A stretch of DNA of 11,445 nt from positions 1-11,445 of the forward strand of contig CAYRIF010000106.1 in the NCBI GenBank assembly GCA_964424205.1. The letters run 5' to 3'. The position numbers and the translations under genes were made by a program. This stretch comes from CAYRIF01 sp964424205. GTDB lineage: Bacteria > Bacteroidota > Bacteroidia > Cytophagales > Cyclobacteriaceae. The notes under the pieces were generated by a model. It did no database searches. It worked only from the letters and a program-made list of their open reading frames with translations, and was not told the DNA's origin. Shown one piece after another: positions 1 through 6,667 of the stretch (the stretch's first letter is position 1; each line of letters begins with the position of its first letter).

Positions 1-77
1 CAAAATATGATAAGTTTTCTTTGTTAATATTTATTGTTTCAACTTGCATTATTCTTCTTTTTCTTGCTTGTGGCTAA
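1..77 (+). CDS. 3' end of an unidentified upstream reading frame (partial)
   Basis: An open frame runs from the window edge to a TAA at 75-77. The visible residues are a short charged stretch (KYDK) followed by about 18 strongly hydrophobic residues ending in LLFLACG and then the stop. This could be the C-terminal membrane segment of a larger protein. It could also be a very short lipoprotein-type signal peptide, because LAC followed by G fits a lipobox. A strong hairpin begins seven bases after the stop, which is consistent with a real gene end here. Identity is unknown and the frame choice rests only on its hydrophobic character and the hairpin. Confidence 0.3.
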   Translation, partial: KYDKFSLLIFIVSTCIILLFLACG

Positions 78-83
78 CAACTG

Positions 84-120
84 TATAACCACACCTTTTC
101 ACACAAAAGGTGCGGTTATA
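84..120 (+). terminator. Strong hairpin, probable terminator of the upstream gene
   Basis: Arms 84-99 and 105-120 pair over 16 positions with a single A/C mismatch (91 against 113) and a five-base loop (CACAC). It lies just after the stop at 75-77. The sequence that follows (TGCTTTATATAT) is T-rich but has no long T run, so it is a hairpin of terminator size without the textbook tail. It could also block transcription from entering the ssb leader. Confidence 0.5.
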
Positions 121-384
121 TGCTTTATATATCCAAATATAGTCAATTAATATGGCTTCAATCGCATTAAAGCTGTTTACACAATACAGGCATCAACTTT
201 TCTTACTACGCATACAAACGGGTACAAGCGAATACAAGTAATACATAATCGACTATAAGCGGTTAGTACCCGACTCTCCTGCCCTGCCCTCCACTCCTTT
301 GCAATATCACAATTGGTTAAGTACCACCAATACTTATTGTTAAACAAATCATATAAATAGTTAAAACTTTTAAATTTTAAAATC
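121..384. other. Gene-free leader upstream of ssb
   Basis: I see no credible gene on either strand here. An open frame on the minus strand (177-491) runs into ssb and has no family resemblance. The stretch holds a 10-bp-phased TACAA repeat (213-246), a C-rich patch (276-297) that stands out from the A/T-rich surroundings, and a final A/T-only run just before the ssb start. I found no good match to the Bacteroidota promoter consensus, so the ssb promoter is not located. Confidence 0.5.
213..246 (+). repeat. Short TACAA repeat with 10-bp spacing
   Basis: TACAA begins at 213, 223 and 233, exactly 10 bases apart, and a fourth variant (TACAT) begins at 242. The bases between are only loosely similar. 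Ten bases is about one helical turn, so the motifs would face the same side of the DNA. It may be a protein-binding array or a decayed microsatellite; the sequence alone cannot tell. Confidence 0.4.
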
Positions 385-726
385 ATGAACAAATTAAGAA
401 ACAGTGTACAGTTAATTGGCAGGTTGGGCATTGACCCTGAAGTGAAGAATCTAGACAGTGGTAAAACACTTACAAAATTTTCACTCGCCACCTCAGACTC
501 CTACAAAAATAGTGTGGGTGAAAAAATAGAAGACACACAATGGCATAACATTGTGGCATGGGGTAAGGTCGCAGAGATTGCTGGCAAGTACCTCAAAAAA
601 GGAAACGAAGTAGCCCTAGCAGGAAAGCTCATCCACCGCAGCTATGAAACTGCCGAAGGTGAGAAACGCTACATCACTGAAATCAATATGCAAGAAATGG
701 TCATGCTGGGCAGCAAACCTGAATAG
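385..726 (+). CDS. ssb: Single-stranded DNA-binding protein, short form
   Basis: A 113-residue protein made almost entirely of one OB fold. It begins MNKLRNSVQLIGRLG with DPEV at 17-20, has the conserved aromatic segment WHNIVAWGKVAE (53-64) and the KYLKKG turn (68-73), and ends with the strand around YITEINMQEMVML. These features place it in the SSB family, which coats single-stranded DNA in replication, repair and recombination as a tetramer. Typical bacterial SSBs are 140-180 residues with a disordered tail ending in an acidic DDDIPF-like tip that recruits partners. Here only about eight residues follow the OB fold and no acidic tip is present. It may therefore be a secondary SSB paralogue, or part of a short-SSB group seen in this phylum. 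The ATG is preceded by an A/T-only leader. The gene stands alone, with a hairpin 12 bases after its stop. Confidence 0.92.
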   Translation: MNKLRNSVQLIGRLGIDPEVKNLDSGKTLTKFSLATSDSYKNSVGEKIEDTQWHNIVAWGKVAEIAGKYLKKGNEVALAGKLIHRSYETAEGEKRYITEINMQEMVMLGSKPE

Positions 727-738
727 AAAGGCGCTAAT

Positions 739-770
739 GGGACTCCCACCTAACAGCAGGCAGGAGTCCC
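739..770 (+). terminator. Perfect inverted repeat after ssb, probable terminator
   Basis: GGGACTCC at 739-746 pairs perfectly with GGAGTCCC at 763-770. Inside it, CCT (749-751) pairs with AGG (758-760) across a small CA/CA internal loop, leaving the loop AACAGC. It starts 12 bases after the ssb stop. There is no T run on either side, so it may be a factor-dependent or bidirectional terminator, or a copy of a dispersed palindromic repeat. Confidence 0.5.
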
Positions 771-892
771 AGCACCTCTCAACTAATTCACCCATATAAT
801 TACCAAAGTACCAATTCTACTATTTTTCAATTAATTAATTGCGTTTCAATCGCCAAATTGCGACTAGTGATTTTACTATTATTGAGAGAACT

Positions 893-1549
893 ATGCGATT
901 TTTAAAATATATTGGTGTTTTTGGGCTTCTTTTCATGCTAGCAGTTCCTAGCTACGGACAAATGCGAAGTGGCGGAAAAAAACTTAAAAAGGTGACCTGC
1001 CCAATCGTAGAAGGCAATAAAAGAAATTATAGTTTAGGAGTACGTGTTGGTGATCCATATGGTATTACGGGCAAAGTATACTTCAAAAACCGTTGGGGAG
1101 TAGAAGTAATTCTTGGTAAAACATTTGCCGCACTGCACAACGTAGCCAATAAAGAAGCTTTTGATAAATTAGGCAATCTCAGTTATGATACGACCACCTA
1201 CCTAGGGCATGAAGTAAAGCGCTCATATGTTGTCGCCATTAGGGCGGCCAAGCATTTCAGCATTGGTGGCTATACTGGACTGGACTGGTATGCCGCTGCC
1301 GGCGTGCAAGGCAGGTATTACCAATCTCATTATGTTTTTCAATATACAGAGGCGGCGCTCACCAATGTTACGAGCTATGATGACACCATCATCAGCGGTG
1401 GTCCCGACGTAGCCATAGGAATAGAATTTGTAGTTCCCTATCAACCACTTGGCATTTTTGCTGAAGTAGGTGCTTTTTCTGATGTGCTTAATGGTGACCT
1501 CGTTCCTAATTTCTTAGGCGGGCTGGGATTTCGCTATAACTTCAAATAG
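893..1549 (+). CDS. Small outer-membrane beta-barrel protein
   Basis: I chose the ATG at 893 (218 residues) over an upstream TTG at 839 because it puts a clean signal peptide at the N-terminus: RFLK, a hydrophobic core (GVFGLLFMLAV), then a likely cut in SYG before Q23. The mature part alternates polar and hydrophobic residues in strand-length blocks separated by turns, for example SLGVRVGDPYGITGKVYF and WGVEVILGKTF. It ends GLGFRYNFK, with aromatic residues near the C-terminus as in outer-membrane barrels. Roughly eight strands would fit the length. This points to a small barrel of the outer membrane, but I do not recognise the family and assign no substrate. It has its own intergenic spaces on both sides and no obvious partner. 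Confidence 0.7.
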   Translation: MRFLKYIGVFGLLFMLAVPSYGQMRSGGKKLKKVTCPIVEGNKRNYSLGVRVGDPYGITGKVYFKNRWGVEVILGKTFAALHNVANKEAFDKLGNLSYDTTTYLGHEVKRSYVVAIRAAKHFSIGGYTGLDWYAAAGVQGRYYQSHYVFQYTEAALTNVTSYDDTIISGGPDVAIGIEFVVPYQPLGIFAEVGAFSDVLNGDLVPNFLGGLGFRYNFK

Positions 1550-1586
1550 TTTTCTAACAGACATTAGTGATATGATAAGTTAGCAG

Positions 1587-1617
1587 AAAAAAAATTAAAA
1601 AGCATTCTCGTAATGCC
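1587..1617 (-). terminator. Intrinsic terminator read on the minus strand
   Basis: Read on the minus strand, GGCATT and AATGCT (1612-1617 and 1601-1606, including one G-T pair) close a five-base loop and are followed at once by a T-rich tail, TTTT-AA-T8 (1587-1600). No minus-strand gene lies nearby; the nearest is the ABC exporter, which ends at 2186. The site would therefore stop exporter transcripts after they have crossed the whole GyrI-like gene in antisense. The stem is short, so this is a moderate call. Confidence 0.45.
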
Positions 1618-1627
1618 ACAAACCGCT

Positions 1628-1635
1628 TACTTTTG
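1628..1635 (+). promoter_or_regulatory. Candidate Bacteroidota -7 element for the GyrI-like gene
   Basis: TACTTTTG matches TAnnTTTG exactly and lies 26 bases before the ATG at 1662, a natural distance. At the expected -33 position (1605-1607) there is TTC rather than TTG, so only half of the promoter matches well. Confidence 0.4.
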
Positions 1636-1661
1636 GACATTGTATTATAACACCAAACTTA

Positions 1662-2189
1662 ATGTCTAAAAAAACAATTCTCATTACTTTTCTTGCCGTT
1701 GCCATTCTTGGCATCTGTAGTTACGCCTACCTTGGTGGTTTTCATGAGGTAAAAATTTCCAAAGTATCTATTGGCAGTTACAAAATTGCCGGAAAGCATT
1801 TCAAAGGAAAAGTCCAAAGTGATTCGTTAGGAAATATTTTTTTTGAAGCAAAAAAATACGTAGAAACCCATGATGCTGCCAAAAGCATTGCCATCCTATA
1901 TTACAAAGGCGCCGACAATTCCATTGCGATAATTGATTGTTTTGTGGGCGCACTACTGCAATCAAATACTGAAAATCTGCCTGATGAATTTAAACTAAAG
2001 GAAATCCAAGTAAAGGAAGTACTCAGAGCAAGATTTGAAGGACATCGTTTGGTTACTCCTGATCCTAAGACTATGTACGAGAAAATCAAAACATATGCCA
2101 ATGCAAATAATATTTCCCTACAAGAAATCTATATCGAAAAGTATTTTTCAGATGAGGGGATTGAGGTGGATTACTTCATTGTAGATTAG
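1662..2189 (+). CDS. Membrane-anchored GyrI-like domain protein (TEX264-like layout)
   Basis: A 175-residue protein with one N-terminal membrane segment (about 5-24, ILITFLAVAILGICSYAYL) and then a single GyrI-like domain (about 28-175). Signs of the domain are the first strand KISKVSIGSYKIAGK, the central IAILYYKGADNS...IDCFVGALL (about 77-99), the region EGHRLVTPDPKTMYEKIKTYA, and the closing EIYIEKYFSDEGIEVDYFIV (about 155-174). GyrI-like domains bind small hydrophobic ligands in MerR and AraC regulators or act alone. Here no DNA-binding domain is present and the protein should be membrane-anchored, with the domain probably outside the cytoplasm. The eukaryotic ER-phagy receptor TEX264 has the same order of parts. 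Ligand and role are unknown. Its stop codon overlaps that of the convergent exporter gene. Confidence 0.7.
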   Translation: MSKKTILITFLAVAILGICSYAYLGGFHEVKISKVSIGSYKIAGKHFKGKVQSDSLGNIFFEAKKYVETHDAAKSIAILYYKGADNSIAIIDCFVGALLQSNTENLPDEFKLKEIQVKEVLRARFEGHRLVTPDPKTMYEKIKTYANANNISLQEIYIEKYFSDEGIEVDYFIVD

Positions 2190-3979
2190 TCACCCACTAC
2201 CACATCATCCCCTTGCAATTGTTTATCGTAAAGTGTTTTGTAAACACCCGCATGCGACAGCAATTCTTTATGCGTCCCTTGCTCGATTACCCGTCCTTCA
2301 TCCAGCACCAATACTTGATCTGCCAGTTTTGCTGAAGACACGCGATGCGAAATAATAATCGACGTCTTGCCCTTCATAATACGACTCAGGTTATGCAAAA
2401 TTGTATGCTCAGTCTTGGTATCCACTGCAGACAAGCAATCGTCCAAAATTAATATCTGCGGCTCACGTATCAATGCCCTAGCAATAGAAACCCGTTGCTT
2501 TTGACCACCAGAAAGTGTAACGCCTCGTTCACCCAAAACCGTTTCTAATCCATCCTTGAATTGCTCCACGGTACTTTCTAGGTCGGCATCTTTGGTTGCC
2601 TGAAGTATTTTTTCTTTGTTGATACCTTCTATTCCAAAAGCTATGTTTTCTTCAATGCTATCCGAAAACAAAAACACATCCTGCGGCACATAACCAATCT
2701 GCCCTCTAAGCGAAGTGAGGTTATAATCTTTAATATTCCGACTGTCAATTAGTATTTCGCCATCTGTCACATCATACATTCTTGAAATCAGATTAGCCAT
2801 GGTGCTTTTCCCAGAACCAGTGGTGCCAATAATCGCAATCGACGCTCCTGCTGTCACTTCAAACGAAATATCATCCAGTGCCTTGATTCCTGTTTCCTCA
2901 TATACCAAACTCACATTTTTGAATTCAATGCTACCATCAATGGCTGCCTCCAAGTTTTTTTCAGAAACAATATCATTTTTACTTTCCAGAAACTCATTGA
3001 TTCTTTCTTGCGATGCCTCAGCGCGTTGTACAATACTTGTGACCCATCCCAAAGCAATTACCGGAAAAGATAGCATATTTACATACAAAATAAACTCCGC
3101 AATATTGCCATAGCTAATCGTACCATTAATGACCTCTAACCCACCAATATAAACTGTAATCACCGCACTCAACCCAATGAGTCCCATAATCAAGGGCATA
3201 AAAAATGCATTAACAAAGGCTAGTTTCAATGATTTGTCTTTATAAGCATTACTTTCTGACAAAAACTGAGCCGTTGAATTTGTTTCTCTCACAAAAGATT
3301 TTATCACCCGAATACCAGAAAATGCCTCTTGCACGAAGGTAGAAAGCCCCGAAAGGCTTCGTTGGATTTCTTCAGATCGCTTGTTAATAATACTACTCAC
3401 ATAATATATGCTGAAAGAGAGAAATGGCAATGGAATCAGTGCATACAATGTCAACCTCGTATTTACATAAAACATAATAGGCAGCACCATTACAAATATC
3501 ATCACCAAATTAAGCCCATACATGATGGCAGGGCCCAAGTACATCCTCACCTTATTCACATCTTCCGAAATACGCGCCATCAAATCCCCAGTATTATTTT
3601 TCCGATAAAACCCCAGAGGTAATGATTGGTAATGATTATAAATTTCATTTTTCAGGTCAAATTCTATATGTCGGGAAGTAGCAATAATAGTTTGCCTGAC
3701 CAAAAACAGGAAGAACCCCCGTAACAAACCAGTGACAAGTATCGCCAAAGCGCAAATGAGCAAAGTAATGACAAATGAACTTTCAAACATTCCCTGTAAT
3801 TGAAAACCTTCCATCACTTTGTAAGTGGCGAGTTTAGATGAAATGGTGTCTATCGAATAGCGTACCAAAACTGCTGGCAAGATGGCAAAAGTATTGGAAA
3901 TGATTATAAATACAACGCCCAAAAGCAGTCGATATTTATATTTGAACAGATATTTATTTAAATGTTTTAATGCCTTCAC
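2186..3979 (-). CDS. ABC exporter half (fused permease and ATPase, MdlA/YheI type)
   Basis: A 597-residue fusion of six membrane helices (about 15-310) and one ATPase domain (about 350-590), the usual layout and length of an ABC exporter half-unit. Motifs: Walker A GTTGSGKST (385-393), Q-loop Gln433, signature LSGGQKQR (489-496), Walker B ILILDD (509-514), D-loop SAVD (517-520) and switch His545. The residue after the Walker B Asp is Asp514, not the usual catalytic Glu, and the following CLSAVDTKTEH resembles MdlA and YheI/BmrC, the degenerate halves of heterodimeric drug or lipid exporters. No partner gene is present in the window. GTG at 3979 is the only usable start, because a stop lies three codons upstream and the first internal Met is residue 56. 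Substrate is unknown. The gene is divergent from leucine dehydrogenase. Confidence 0.93.
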   Translation of the reverse strand: MKALKHLNKYLFKYKYRLLLGVVFIIISNTFAILPAVLVRYSIDTISSKLATYKVMEGFQLQGMFESSFVITLLICALAILVTGLLRGFFLFLVRQTIIATSRHIEFDLKNEIYNHYQSLPLGFYRKNNTGDLMARISEDVNKVRMYLGPAIMYGLNLVMIFVMVLPIMFYVNTRLTLYALIPLPFLSFSIYYVSSIINKRSEEIQRSLSGLSTFVQEAFSGIRVIKSFVRETNSTAQFLSESNAYKDKSLKLAFVNAFFMPLIMGLIGLSAVITVYIGGLEVINGTISYGNIAEFILYVNMLSFPVIALGWVTSIVQRAEASQERINEFLESKNDIVSEKNLEAAIDGSIEFKNVSLVYEETGIKALDDISFEVTAGASIAIIGTTGSGKSTMANLISRMYDVTDGEILIDSRNIKDYNLTSLRGQIGYVPQDVFLFSDSIEENIAFGIEGINKEKILQATKDADLESTVEQFKDGLETVLGERGVTLSGGQKQRVSIARALIREPQILILDDCLSAVDTKTEHTILHNLSRIMKGKTSIIISHRVSSAKLADQVLVLDEGRVIEQGTHKELLSHAGVYKTLYDKQLQGDDVVVGD

Positions 3980-4086
3980 TAAATTCTAAAAACGGTTTGT
4001 AGTCTAAATAGTTTTGAAAATTTTTTGCTCAAAATTGAGACAATTGATTTATGACAAAACTGTACAAAAAAAAGATATTTTTAAGA

Positions 4087-4094
4087 TACTTTTG
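4087..4094 (+). promoter_or_regulatory. Candidate -7 element for leucine dehydrogenase
   Basis: TACTTTTG is an exact match to TAnnTTTG, 45 bases before the ATG at 4140, inside the 160-base divergent gap shared with the exporter gene. No TTG is seen about 20 bases upstream, so the -33 half is missing or weak. A second exact match, TAGTTTTG at 4009-4016, is also without a well-spaced -33. Confidence 0.35.
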
Positions 4095-4139
4095 CAATGT
4101 ATCAAATACTCGTTTTTAAAAATAATATATTTTCCGAAA

Positions 4140-5243
4140 ATGCCAGGTATTAATGTGTTGAAAAATACTGTGAAAAGCACAGTAATTAAAGAAATGGGTG
4201 AAATGGGTCATGAGCAAATTGTCTTCTGCTATGATAAACCCACAGGACTAAAAGCCATCATTGCCATTCATAATACTACTTTAGGACCAGCACTAGGTGG
4301 CACCCGGATTTGGAACTACGCTTCAGAAGAAGAAGCACTGCAAGATGCGCTTAGATTATCAAGAGGAATGACCTTCAAAAATGCGGTATCTGGATTAAAT
4401 TTAGGTGGAGGGAAAGCAGTCATAATTGGTGATGCCAACAAAATAAAATCAGAAGCGTTTTTTAGACGATTTGGTCAGTTTATCGATAGCCTCGGGGGAA
4501 AATACATCACCGCAGAAGATGTCAATATGACTACCCAAGACATTGAAAATATTGCAAGAGAAACAAAGTATATCACCGGAATGCCCCAAGAAAAAGGAGG
4601 CAGTGGTGACCCTTCCCCTATAACAGCGTATGGCGTTTATATGGGCATGAAAGCGGCTGCAAAACATGCTTTTGGAAGCGACAGTTTAGCAGGAAAAAAA
4701 ATTGCCATACAGGGCGTTGGTCATGTAGGCAGTGTACTTGTAGATTATTTGGCAAAAGAAAAGGCGAAGATATATATCACCGATATCTCCAGGGAAAAAC
4801 TAAATACTATAGCACGAAAAACAAGGGCTGAAATTGTAAGTGAAGAAGAAATTTATACCTTGGACATTGACATTTATGCCCCCTGTGCGCTGGGCGCCAC
4901 TATCAATGACGAAACCATCAATAAGTTAAGGTGCAAGGTGATTGCAGGTGCTGCTAATAATCAATTGGCAGATGAAAAAAAGCATGGAGAAATTCTCAAA
5001 GAAAAAGGAATTGTCTATGCGCCTGATTTTGTAATCAACGCCGGAGGTGTGACCAATTGTTATGCCGAATTTACTGGAAAAAACGATAGTGCAGGAGTTT
5101 ATAGTCTCACAAAAAATATTTATGATACAACCTTAAATATTTTAAGAAAAGCAGAGGCAGAGGCTATTACACCGCATGAGGCAGCGCTGGGAATAGCATT
5201 AAAAAGAATTTCAGACGCAAGCAAGGTAAAAGAAAATTATTAA
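4140..5243 (+). CDS. Leucine dehydrogenase (Glu/Leu/Phe/Val dehydrogenase family)
   Basis: The protein oxidatively deaminates leucine, and probably valine and isoleucine, to the keto acid with NAD+, or runs in reverse to assimilate ammonia. With the ATG at 4140 it is 367 residues, matching the 360-370 of Bacillus leucine dehydrogenases; an in-frame TTG at 4014 would add 42 residues without family resemblance. Seen: LGGTRIW (52-58), Lys80 in GMTFKNAVSG, the GLNLGGGKAVIIGD motif with Lys92, AEDVNMTTQDI with Asp127 at the catalytic Asp position, and the dinucleotide loop QGVGHVG (191-197) in a Rossmann domain, then GAANNQL (270-276) and INAGGV (299-304). The keto acids feed iso-branched fatty acid synthesis, prominent in Bacteroidota. 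It is transcribed away from the exporter and followed by a terminator-like hairpin before nusB. Confidence 0.93.
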   Translation: MPGINVLKNTVKSTVIKEMGEMGHEQIVFCYDKPTGLKAIIAIHNTTLGPALGGTRIWNYASEEEALQDALRLSRGMTFKNAVSGLNLGGGKAVIIGDANKIKSEAFFRRFGQFIDSLGGKYITAEDVNMTTQDIENIARETKYITGMPQEKGGSGDPSPITAYGVYMGMKAAAKHAFGSDSLAGKKIAIQGVGHVGSVLVDYLAKEKAKIYITDISREKLNTIARKTRAEIVSEEEIYTLDIDIYAPCALGATINDETINKLRCKVIAGAANNQLADEKKHGEILKEKGIVYAPDFVINAGGVTNCYAEFTGKNDSAGVYSLTKNIYDTTLNILRKAEAEAITPHEAALGIALKRISDASKVKENY

Positions 5244-5252
5244 TTAAATTAT

Positions 5253-5273
5253 TGCCTAAAATTGGGCATTTTT
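5253..5273 (+). terminator. Intrinsic terminator between leucine dehydrogenase and nusB
   Basis: TGCCTA (5253-5258) pairs with TGGGCA (5263-5268), with one G-T pair, around an AAAT loop. TTTTT (5269-5273) follows directly. It begins ten bases after the leucine dehydrogenase stop. The T run overlaps CATTTTTG (5267-5274), one base off the TAnnTTTG promoter element, so the end of one unit and the start of the next may share bases. Confidence 0.5.
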
Positions 5274-5302
5274 GTAACACTCGTTCTTTAAAATAGTAGT
5301 AA

Positions 5303-6661
5303 ATGTTAAACAGGAGAACCTTACGGATTAAAGCAGTTCAATCGTTCTATGCATATCAACAGTGTAAAAATGCTAACTACGAACTTGCGATGGATGACAT
5401 CAAAGACATCTTTTCACCTGATCTCAATAGCATGGAAGTGCAAAATCTTGGGATATTGAAATGTAATAAAAGTGCGGCTTTAGTATTGTTTAAAGTAAAG
5501 TTTGGTGACTTAGCAGAAAAAAAACTGGCAACTGCCAAAGAAAACGTTGAAGCAGCTATCGCGCATGTTGCCGTAGCAAAGATTCGTCAGGAACGAAAGG
5601 ATGCCGCCGCATTAAAAGCAAAAGAAGAAGGATTAGAAGAGAAAGAAGCTGAGGCCACAGAAGAAGCAACTGCTGAAGCAGAGGAGCAGGAAGTGGTAGC
5701 GGAAATAGAAGAAGAGATAGTGGTCGATGTTAGAGAAGCCGTTATCGCTAACTTTGAAAATATCCAATCTGTTGTTGAAGATGCTTTTGAAGCGTATCAT
5801 AATAATAACAAGAAAGACTTCAATTTTATACAAAAAGAAATGCTCTCTGCTGCCGAAAAAATCAGCAATAGTTATGAAATGATCATGGCACTTTTGATTA
5901 AATTTAGTGATTTGGCAAGTGGTGCGTTTTCAAATAAGCTGGATAAGTATAAAAATACCAATCTCCACAAAAATCAAATTATCAACGCCTTAAAAAGCGA
6001 AGAGACTTTTGATGATTATAATTGGAATATGCACCGACAAGACATTGTCCTTTGGTATAAAACTGTGCTAATTAAAACTGAAGAACTCAAAGCATATGGT
6101 GCATTAACTGAACCAACCTTGGAAGAGGATAAAAAACTAATTGGCTTTATCGTAAAGAAAATTATTTTTAAAAATGAACTCATTCAATTGTTGTTAGAAG
6201 AAAAAGACATCAGGTGGCAAGAGAATAAGGACATTGTGAAAAGCATGGTGACAAGAACCCTAAAATCAATTGACAAGGTTGGTGGAAAATGGGAACTTGA
6301 GGTCAGCTTACTCTCCTATGATTGGGAAGAAGATAAGGAGTTTTTCAAAAACATATTTACACTTTCTGTCAAAAATGACGAAGATTATGAGCAGAAAATT
6401 GCTGAAAAAACTAAAAATTGGGATGTTAATAGACTGGCAATTATAGACAAGGCAATCTTGAAAATGGCACTCTGTGAAATGATTAATTTTCCAAGCATCC
6501 CAGTCAAAGTGTCTATAAATGAGTATATTGAGGTTTCAAAAAAATATAGTACGCCTAAAAGTAAGCAATTCATAAATGGCTTGCTAGATGTAATGGCAAG
6601 CGAACTCACCAAAAGTGGTGTCATCAAGAAAAGTGGAAGAGGTTTAATTGACAATAAATAA
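5303..6661 (+). CDS. nusB: Transcription antitermination factor NusB, extended form
   Basis: NusB binds boxA RNA with NusE (ribosomal protein S10) and keeps RNA polymerase processive on rRNA operons. The N-terminus RRTLRIKAVQSFYAYQQ (4-20) matches the first NusB helix. The C-terminus carries the family core from NWDVNRLAIIDKAILKMALCE (372-392) through VKVSINEYIEVSKKYS (401-416) to KQFINGLLDVMA (421-432). E. coli NusB is about 139 residues and Bacteroidota forms I know of are about 300; this one is 452. The added length includes an Ala/Glu/Lys-rich segment at about 70-142, very acidic at 107-142, probably helical or coiled-coil, and a long helical middle (145-360). Position, motifs and neighbours make the family call firm; the role of the insertions is unknown. 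It starts a tight run, ending six bases before the YtxH-like gene. Confidence 0.9.
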   Translation: MLNRRTLRIKAVQSFYAYQQCKNANYELAMDDIKDIFSPDLNSMEVQNLGILKCNKSAALVLFKVKFGDLAEKKLATAKENVEAAIAHVAVAKIRQERKDAAALKAKEEGLEEKEAEATEEATAEAEEQEVVAEIEEEIVVDVREAVIANFENIQSVVEDAFEAYHNNNKKDFNFIQKEMLSAAEKISNSYEMIMALLIKFSDLASGAFSNKLDKYKNTNLHKNQIINALKSEETFDDYNWNMHRQDIVLWYKTVLIKTEELKAYGALTEPTLEEDKKLIGFIVKKIIFKNELIQLLLEEKDIRWQENKDIVKSMVTRTLKSIDKVGGKWELEVSLLSYDWEEDKEFFKNIFTLSVKNDEDYEQKIAEKTKNWDVNRLAIIDKAILKMALCEMINFPSIPVKVSINEYIEVSKKYSTPKSKQFINGLLDVMASELTKSGVIKKSGRGLIDNK

Positions 6662-6667
6662 AATAAT

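Noticed and set aside
177..491. A 104-residue minus-strand frame covering the ssb leader and the ssb 5' end
   Set aside because: No family resemblance, and it overlaps the conserved start of ssb.
839..892. Upstream TTG start for the outer-membrane protein
   Set aside because: It would put 18 polar residues in front of a clean signal peptide; ATG at 893 is much more natural.
1554..1583. CTAAC/GTTAG inverted repeat after the outer-membrane protein gene
   Set aside because: Five pairs with a 20-base loop is too weak to call a terminator.
2233..2247. GTGTTT/AAACAC perfect stem just past the GyrI-like stop
   Set aside because: No T run follows and the bases are coding on the minus strand; probably coincidence.
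2600..2635. GGCA/TGCC hairpin followed by a T run, as a plus-strand terminator for the GyrI-like gene
   Set aside because: The stem is only four pairs, the T run begins eight bases later, and it lies about 400 bases inside the exporter coding sequence.
4009..4016. TAGTTTTG as a second promoter for leucine dehydrogenase
   Set aside because: An exact -7 match, but the nearest TTTG is only nine bases upstream and nothing fits at 20 bases; it is noted under the 4087 entry only.
4014..4139. Upstream TTG start for leucine dehydrogenase
   Set aside because: The 42 added residues do not resemble the family, would cover the promoter-like TACTTTTG, and would make the protein longer than its relatives.
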